This document shows, in pieces, positions 30,194 through 35,020 of a stretch of DNA of 35,020 nucleotides (positions within the stretch are counted from its first letter, which is position 1; each line of letters starts with the position of its first letter). A program made the position numbers and the translations under genes. The notes under the pieces were generated by a model. That model ran no database searches. It was given only the letters and a program-made list of their open reading frames with translations, and was not told the DNA's origin. This DNA comes from a virus. The stretch spans positions 1 to 35,020 of IMG/VR virus record IMGVR_UViG_3300036980_000695; one strand, given 5' to 3'.

Positions 30194-30379
30194 ATGACGA
30201 AGACACTTGCCACGCTACTCGCACAAGCCGCTCCAGCCACTGGTGACGCCGTCATCCCAGCCGAGGCGGCATGCCTCCTGCTGGCCAAAGCCATCGAAGC
30301 CTTGTGCAAGAAGTTGGACCTTGACGCCACCGTCACGGACACCAACTACGAAGCAATCGTTGAGGCTGTTTCCCTGTAA
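30194..30379 (+). CDS. Small hypothetical protein
   Basis: A 61-residue, mostly helical protein (MTKTLATLLAQAAPATG, EAACLLLAKAIEALCKKLD). AAAGGGAG lies nine bases before the ATG. No family is recognised. Confidence 0.6.
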   Translation: MTKTLATLLAQAAPATGDAVIPAEAACLLLAKAIEALCKKLDLDATVTDTNYEAIVEAVSL

Positions 30380-30409
30380 CTAGGGCGCGCCGACAAGGGG
30401 TTTTAACAG

Positions 30410-30886
30410 ATGCTCATTAGTTACTTTCAAGCGCGTGTCGCCAGGGTAAAAAGCGACTACGTCTACCAATACGGCCATGCGTCTGGTGTTATTCCCCTTG
30501 GCGGCCAGGCCGAGGTACCAGACGAGATAGCCCGTTTGCTGCTGGAAAAGGATGGCGACATCCTCAAAAAGGTAGAGGTAGCGGAAAAGTTCGAAGTAGA
30601 GCCTGAGGTAGTGCCCGCGGCTGAAGCTAGTGCTGAAGTACTGGTCGCTAGCGACGAGAAGCCACTGGCCAAGGCCGAGCCAAAGGCTGAAAGCGCCCCA
30701 GGCCAAGGTGGGCTCGCCTTGGGCCTTGAGCAATTGCAGGCTACCTTGGGCCAAGCTAGCGCCCAGGACGCACCAGAGGCGGCATCGGCTGCGTCTGTTG
30801 CCACCCCCAAGGGCAAAGCCCCCAAGGCCCCGGCCCCGAAGCCAGCCCCGGCCTATGCCGTGAAAGACATTTCTTTAGAGGAGTAA
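30410..30886 (+). CDS. Hypothetical protein with Ala/Pro/Glu/Lys-rich tail
   Basis: A 158-residue protein. The first 55 residues look folded (YFQARVARVKSDYVYQYG, VPDEIARLLLEKDGDILKKV); the rest is low-complexity Ala/Glu/Pro/Lys, ending in PKAPAPKPAPAYAVKDISLEE. The N-terminal shape is that of small proteins found between the capsid and connector genes of other phages. The start follows GGGG at ten bases. Confidence 0.6.
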   Translation: MLISYFQARVARVKSDYVYQYGHASGVIPLGGQAEVPDEIARLLLEKDGDILKKVEVAEKFEVEPEVVPAAEASAEVLVASDEKPLAKAEPKAESAPGQGGLALGLEQLQATLGQASAQDAPEAASAASVATPKGKAPKAPAPKPAPAYAVKDISLEE

Positions 30887-30889
30887 TGT

Positions 30890-31531
30890 GTGGCGCTCAA
30901 TGCGAACGCGCTTGTCAGCTTGGCCATTGCCAAAGATCACCTGAGCATCCAGCCGGGCGACGTGACACGCGACACCCGCATTGAGCGCTTTATCAATACC
31001 GCCTCTGCCATGATCGAGCGGTACACCCACCGCAAGCTGATCACCCAGTCCTACGTCGAATACCTAGACGGCAACCGCCAGAACCGCTTGCTGTTGAAAC
31101 AGTGGCCCATCACGGGTGGGCCCGCTGCCGGGGCGACCAAGCCGGAGGTACGGGTTAGCGACGACCCAAGCTTCCCAGCTGAATCAGCTCTAGACCCCAT
31201 TACATACGACGTCGACAACGAGCTTGTGGCCATTGTGCTCTACAGCGGCACAACGGTCCGTGGGAACCGCAACGTCAAAGTCACCTACACGGCGGGCCTT
31301 GGCACTATCGCCGGCGGGGACATCCCATCTGACCTACAGCACGCCTGCCTTGAGCTCACGCTGTGGTACTACCTGGCGAACAGCAATAACAGCATCGGCA
31401 CGCTGAGCAAGGGCAAGGCTGGCGAGACAACGGACTACGAGCAACTGGTGCCCCAGCACGTCGCGATGTTGCTGGAGCCATACGTCCGCCACGAGTTCCA
31501 CGTCGGGCAGGCCGCCCTAGACAATGGCTAA
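30890..31531 (+). CDS. Head-tail connector protein (gp6/phiE125 gp8-like)
   Basis: A 213-residue protein from a GTG start with GAGGAG six bases upstream. The pattern is that of the HK97 gp6 / phiE125 gp8 connector family: an N-terminal helical pair with LVSLAIAKDHLSI, RIERFINTASAMIERYTHRKLI, a strand-rich middle, and VKVTYTAGLG-IPSDLQHACLELTLWYY. Such proteins form a ring under the portal. It overlaps the next gene by eight bases. Confidence 0.8.
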   Translation: MALNANALVSLAIAKDHLSIQPGDVTRDTRIERFINTASAMIERYTHRKLITQSYVEYLDGNRQNRLLLKQWPITGGPAAGATKPEVRVSDDPSFPAESALDPITYDVDNELVAIVLYSGTTVRGNRNVKVTYTAGLGTIAGGDIPSDLQHACLELTLWYYLANSNNSIGTLSKGKAGETTDYEQLVPQHVAMLLEPYVRHEFHVGQAALDNG

Positions 31532-32018
31532 TAAGTTAACCGTAAACTTCAACGAGCGTGCCCTCAGAGCCCGCATCGCTGCCAGGATAGCAGGCTCTCA
31601 GCCGGATGACCCAAAGCTGCGGGAGCTTATGCTGCGCTTGGCGGCGCTGCTTGAGGCAGAGGCCAAGCTGAATGTCCGCCGCAAGCGGCTGATCGACACT
31701 GGCCGCCTGCTCGGCAGTATACGCGGGACGGCGACCAAACAGGGCAGCGTCCACGCCGTTACCATCGGCAGTTACGGGGTCCCCTACGCCAACTTTTATG
31801 AGAAGGGGTTTAAGGGCGTCGAGACTATTTCAGCCCACTACATGCGCCTGGATCACTTTTGGGCACAAAAAATAGACCCAATCGTCGTGCATGTGCGCGA
31901 GCACGCCCGCAAGGTAGACATCAAGGCCCGGCCGTTTATCCGCCCAGCGATCGAAACGCAACTGCCGTACATGCAGCGTCAGTTGCAGGAATACCTCAAA
32001 AAGCCGGACAAGGGATAA
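31524..32018 (+). CDS. Neck protein, HK97 gp10-like
   Basis: A 164-residue protein with the gp10 family layout: an N-terminal helix (LRELMLRLAALLEAEAKLN), LIDTGRLLGSIRG, VTIGSYGVPYANFYEKG, and the closing IKARPFIRPAIE. These proteins sit at the head-tail joint or complete the tail. It is placed between the connector and the tail terminator, as in other siphoviruses. Confidence 0.8.
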   Translation: MANKLTVNFNERALRARIAARIAGSQPDDPKLRELMLRLAALLEAEAKLNVRRKRLIDTGRLLGSIRGTATKQGSVHAVTIGSYGVPYANFYEKGFKGVETISAHYMRLDHFWAQKIDPIVVHVREHARKVDIKARPFIRPAIETQLPYMQRQLQEYLKKPDKG

Positions 32019-32024
32019 TAACCA

Positions 32025-32486
32025 GTGGCAATACAAGACCGCACCCTAGCCGCGATGAAGACGGCGATATCAAGCCTGACCTGGGTCAAGCTATGCGAGT
32101 ACGAGCGCGTCCGTCTCTTCAGCTCCGAGTTTATGGACCACGAGCTGCCCGCGGTCCAGATCTACGACATCGGGGAACAGTCGGTCAACCAGCAGGGCCG
32201 CGACATAATTACGTGGTCGCTTGCGGTCGAGCTGGTGATGAAGAAAAACGTCGACGGGCTGGTAAACCAGGGCGAGCTGTTCCAGCGCCGCCTAGAGATC
32301 AAGCAGGCCATAGGAGCCGACCCAACGCTTGGCCTTCAATCCCCTGGGGTGCCCGCTTCCGAAGGAAGTATGATTCATGTACGATATGCCGGTGGTATGA
32401 CTGATCTCCACGTACTGGACCAACACTACCTGGCACGTCTTGAATTCCAAGTCATGTTCGAGGAACCTTTCTCCAGTGCTTGCTGA
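32025..32486 (+). CDS. Tail terminator-like protein
   Basis: A 153-residue protein from a GTG start, AAGGGA nine bases before. It has an alpha/beta shape (LAAMKTAISSLTWVKLCEYERVRL, LPAVQIYDIGEQ, IITWSLAVELVMKK), and lies just ahead of the tail tube gene, the usual place of the tail terminator (lambda gpU-like). The family call rests on position and fold pattern, not on a clear motif. Confidence 0.65.
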   Translation: MAIQDRTLAAMKTAISSLTWVKLCEYERVRLFSSEFMDHELPAVQIYDIGEQSVNQQGRDIITWSLAVELVMKKNVDGLVNQGELFQRRLEIKQAIGADPTLGLQSPGVPASEGSMIHVRYAGGMTDLHVLDQHYLARLEFQVMFEEPFSSAC

Positions 32487-32506
32487 CACATTAAAGGGGC
32501 GCTCCA

Positions 32507-33754
32507 ATGGCTAAGAACTTCGCCGCTATCTACGCCAGGACTGGCGACTCTATTGCGTTGCAGCAAAGCTTCTTTGCTGTGGAGGAGACCACAAAGGGAA
32601 CTCTGAAAGGGCCCACAGGTGCGGATTTCTTCTACACTCGTGCGGGCGGCGCGATTACCCACACGCAGCCGAAGGTATCGTCTGAGCACCGATCGGGTCG
32701 CCACAACAACGATATTTATGCCGAAAAGAAGTCCACTGAATGGACTGTCCCGGCGTTTGTCAACATCAACACGGCTGTTGCCGCAGGCGCAACAGAACTC
32801 GACCCGGCTGTTCGAGTTCTCTGGAAGTCACTGCTGGGCCGCGAAACGGTTGGCGCTGGCGTAACTTTCGATGCAGCCACGGACCCAGACATCACGTTCT
32901 CGCTGTTTGAAAACGGCGACAAATGGTCGCAGCAAGCACGCGGCTCGTTTGTTGAGTCGGGCACAATCACGCTGCCTGGCAACGGCGTCAGCGGACTCGA
33001 GTTCTCGGGGCGCTGTGCCGACCGCTTGCGGGTTGGCATCTCGAAGTCTGTCATCGACAACGATGGTGGCAACACCATCACCCTGGCTGTCGCGGCCGAA
33101 GCCAAGCGTTTCCCGGTCGGCTGCCTCGTCATGTTGGTTGAGGCCAACGGCACTACACGCAGCGCAGACACTGCGGACGGGACATACCGCAAGGTGACTG
33201 CCCGCGACACTGGCACTGGCATCATCACGGTCGATGGCGCCGCCCTTGCCGATGCAGATGGCTCGGTGGCGCTAACCCCGATTTACCTGTGCTATGCAGA
33301 GCCTGTGACCCCAGTCGGCATCAGCGGCATCCAGACTGGGCTTGTCGGCCAGATCACCATTAGCGGCTTGGCCAGCGGTGCTTGCCTTCGGAGCGCCACG
33401 GTGACGCTGACCAACAACCACGAGGTTGTCGACTACTGCTATGGCCACGACGGGCTGGACACCCCCTTCTTCGTGCCGGGCGGGCGCCTTGACGTTGCGG
33501 TCGAGTTGGAGATGAACCTCAACGACCAGTTGATCGGCCTGCTGGACGACCTGGAAACCTTCACGTCCCAGAACATCAACCTTTTCCTGGGCAACCAGGC
33601 GACACGGCACTTTAAGGTTGAGTTGCCAAAGATTATCTTCGACGTGCCGTCGACCTCCCTGCCAGAGAGCGGCTCGATCCCTGTGTCGTTCAGCGGCATG
33701 GGTTTCCAAACTACCCTTGACGCAGCCGACGAGGTCAAGGTTAAGTACCTGTAA
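32507..33754 (+). CDS. Major tail tube protein
   Basis: A 415-residue protein at the tube position between terminator and chaperone genes. The sequence is beta-rich, with a KFA-like N-terminal part (AIYARTGDSIALQQSFFAVEE), an insertion with Ig-like composition (about residues 190-260), and a closing VSFSGMGFQTT segment as found in tail tubes. A long C-terminal part (FVPGGRLDVAVELEMN) fits a tube fold repeated. A strong terminator follows, as expected for an abundant protein. Contractile-type sheath genes are not seen within the window. Confidence 0.8.
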   Translation: MAKNFAAIYARTGDSIALQQSFFAVEETTKGTLKGPTGADFFYTRAGGAITHTQPKVSSEHRSGRHNNDIYAEKKSTEWTVPAFVNINTAVAAGATELDPAVRVLWKSLLGRETVGAGVTFDAATDPDITFSLFENGDKWSQQARGSFVESGTITLPGNGVSGLEFSGRCADRLRVGISKSVIDNDGGNTITLAVAAEAKRFPVGCLVMLVEANGTTRSADTADGTYRKVTARDTGTGIITVDGAALADADGSVALTPIYLCYAEPVTPVGISGIQTGLVGQITISGLASGACLRSATVTLTNNHEVVDYCYGHDGLDTPFFVPGGRLDVAVELEMNLNDQLIGLLDDLETFTSQNINLFLGNQATRHFKVELPKIIFDVPSTSLPESGSIPVSFSGMGFQTTLDAADEVKVKYL

Positions 33755-33771
33755 TGCGATGTTCTCCATAG

Positions 33772-33810
33772 GGCCGGTCTTCCACGTGGGGCCCGGCCTT
33801 TTCTTTTTTT
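33772..33810 (+). terminator. Intrinsic terminator after the tail tube gene
   Basis: Stem GGCCGG (33772-33777) with CCGGCC (33793-33798), and an inner CCAC/GTGG pairing, followed by TTTTCTTTTTTT. A partial terminator after an abundant structural gene. Confidence 0.8.
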
Positions 33811-33832
33811 ACCCAGGATGGGAGCTGCCGCC

Positions 33833-34321
33833 ATGTCTTTCTCGATCGAGATCAATTCCAAAGCCCATATCGAAGTCGTCTGTTCCAAGGACAGTGCCCT
33901 CCAGATGACCCCCGAGATGTACCAGTATTACCTGGAAGACGTGAACGACACTTCCCGCCTGTGTTACAAGGCTGGCTTGGGTTACGAGGACACGACCCGC
34001 TTTGTCATGCGTAAGGTGCTGCCATTCAAAGCGGCGCAGCGCATCATTGACCAGCAGCTGTCCGCGACAAGCAAGGACAGCGAGATGGAGACGCGCTTCT
34101 CCCTCAAGTACATCCTTGAGGAGGTGCGGGCCGCCCTAGTCGACATCAAGAACCCCCCGAATGCCCATCACCCCTTGGAATATAAGCGTGCGTCTGATGG
34201 GTATTGCAGCGAGGAGCTGGTCGCCGGCATCTATGCGGCCAAGGTTCTTGGCGAGCTGCACACCGGGTGGGACAACTCAGTCAAGGGCAGTGGGGACCAG
34301 GCACTCGCTCAAAAAAAATAG
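33833..34321 (+). CDS. Tail assembly chaperone, short form (gpG-like)
   Basis: A 162-residue helical protein from ATG 33833, with GGGAG eight bases upstream; an earlier in-frame ATG at 33818 lacks such a site. The layout (YYLEDVNDTSRLCYKAGLGYE, FVMRKVLPFKAAQRII) and position between tube and tape measure genes are those of tail assembly chaperones. It ends at CAA-AAA-AAA-TAG, which is a canonical A-AAA-AAA -1 slip site directly before the stop, so part of the ribosomes should produce a longer form. Confidence 0.75.
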   Translation: MSFSIEINSKAHIEVVCSKDSALQMTPEMYQYYLEDVNDTSRLCYKAGLGYEDTTRFVMRKVLPFKAAQRIIDQQLSATSKDSEMETRFSLKYILEEVRAALVDIKNPPNAHHPLEYKRASDGYCSEELVAGIYAAKVLGELHTGWDNSVKGSGDQALAQKK

Positions 34322-34794
34322 TCGCCCTTCTTGAAATATCATTTGGGGACCCTGGCGCCGAAAGTGGCAGGGGCTTCAACTGCGCGAGCTGCCCCGTCGA
34401 GATACAGCAGCTCAGGCGTTGCGGCAAGGGGGGCGGTGCTGATGCCGAGCGGTGGGATTTTACTGAGAACGATGCCGCGTTTTTCCCTATGCGCGTTATG
34501 GAAGGCGGTCAGCTCTTTGGCTTCTGCCCAGGCAAGGCCACCTGGGATTATGAAACAATTGCAATTTATGACGTATTGGTGATTGCCGCAAAAACAGGGG
34601 CCATGTGGGATGTAGGTGGCATATCAGATCAGCCGCAATGGTTTGTCGGCATGCTCGGTTGGTTCCTTCCGTTGTATGATACGGTAAGTTTCTTATCTAA
34701 AGTCCGCACCGTTCTGGGCGACGGGAAAGACAAGAAATCAGACCCCACCGCTGGCCCCTCCACAGGAGGCAGATCAATTGGCCGTAAAAAGTGA
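33833..34794 (+). CDS. Tail assembly chaperone, frameshifted long form (gpGT-like)
   Basis: A -1 shift on the A8 run at 34311-34318 joins 33833-34318 to 34318-34794, giving about 320 residues. The added 158 residues begin IVALLEISFGDPG and include a CASC pair, a second Cys, an aromatic region and a Lys-rich end. The extension has no start of its own with a good ribosome-binding site. It ends 17 bases past the TTG start of the tape measure gene, whose AGGAGG lies inside it. A stem-loop at 34350-34372 could stimulate slipping, though it is further downstream (31 bases) than usual. Confidence 0.7.
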
Positions 34795-35020
34795 CGACTT
34801 CGTAGTCAGTCTCATAGTCGACGCCAACGATGCTGTAAAAGGGTTCAAGACAGTATCTGGGGCTATCGTCAATTTTGGCCAAACCATTACCGAATCAGAG
34901 TCGCTAATGGCCAGGCTCACGTTGCAGCTTGGCGCTGCTGCTCGTGGGGCCGCAGCAACCGGCAAGCAGTTCTCCGGTCTTTCGTCCTCTATTCTTGGTG
35001 TGAACCAAGCAACGGAGCTT
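34778..35020 (+). CDS. Tail tape measure protein (N-terminal part; cut by window end)
   Basis: A TTG start with AGGAGG eight bases upstream opens a frame that stays open to the window edge (81 codons). The protein begins LAVKSDDFVVSLIVDANDAV, then KGFKTVSGAIVNFG and a helical, Ala-rich stretch (QLGAAARGAAATGKQF). This is the usual N-terminus of tape measure proteins, which set tail length and help DNA entry. It follows the chaperone gene as in other siphoviruses. Confidence 0.75.
   Translation, partial: MAVKSDDFVVSLIVDANDAVKGFKTVSGAIVNFGQTITESESLMARLTLQLGAAARGAAATGKQFSGLSSSILGVNQATEL

Noticed and set aside
34204-34321. Separate gene starting at 34204 in the -1 frame
   Set aside because: This part is Arg/Gly/Trp-rich shadow sequence; real sequence in that frame begins at the slip site, which supports frameshifting instead.

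Overview
The window is part of the genome of a long-tailed double-stranded DNA bacteriophage (HK97-type head, tail tube, tail tape measure), probably of a Gram-negative host. The Gram-negative inference rests on a lipoprotein signal, a CsrA-like regulator and an exported phage protein. The DNA is GC-rich. Genes are tightly packed, often with ATGA, GTGA or TTGA stop/start overlaps, and several use GTG or TTG starts. No tRNA, rRNA, CRISPR array, integrase or insertion sequence was seen. Lifestyle cannot be decided from this window.

Layout. (1) About 56-12387 is an accessory/early arm, mostly on the minus strand: an AlpA-like helix-turn-helix protein, a RecE/PD-(D/E)XK-type nuclease, an HExxH metallopeptidase-like protein (plus strand), many small proteins with zinc ribbons, two pairs of paralogous small proteins, an XRE-type regulator and a staphylococcal-nuclease-like protein. 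It also holds an 18-bp tandem-repeat block (6874-6981) and a roughly 930-bp gene-free stretch (7632-8565) rich in repeats and dyads. (2) 12580-13543 is a short plus-strand group ending in a Lar-like zinc-ribbon protein. (3) 13567-18487 is one minus-strand operon of overlapping genes. In transcription order it encodes a ribbon-helix-helix-like protein, a ParB-like protein, a TET/JBP-family 2-oxoglutarate/Fe(II) dioxygenase, a GT-A glycosyltransferase of the TET/JBP-associated kind, a radical SAM/SPASM protein, a small protein with a DUF2829/Tad2-like pattern, and a GT-B glycosyltransferase. (4) From 18548 to the window end is the plus-strand virion operon: small terminase, a 57-residue protein, a CsrA-like protein, large terminase, a portal-MuF fusion, prohead protease, major capsid protein, accessory structural proteins, a papain-like protein, connector and neck proteins, tail tube, tail assembly chaperone with a -1 frameshift site, and the start of the tape measure gene.

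The most notable system is region 3. It looks like a DNA base hypermodification cassette: the dioxygenase would hydroxylate the 5-methyl group of a pyrimidine (5-methylcytosine or thymine) in phage DNA, one or both glycosyltransferases would add sugars, and the radical SAM enzyme would alter the product further. No cytosine-C5 methyltransferase is visible here, so the substrate base is open. A Lar-like protein and a possible Tad2-like protein lie nearby, which would fit a protective role against host defences. The second point of interest is the CsrA-like gene, whose tail is read out of frame through the beginning of the large terminase gene.
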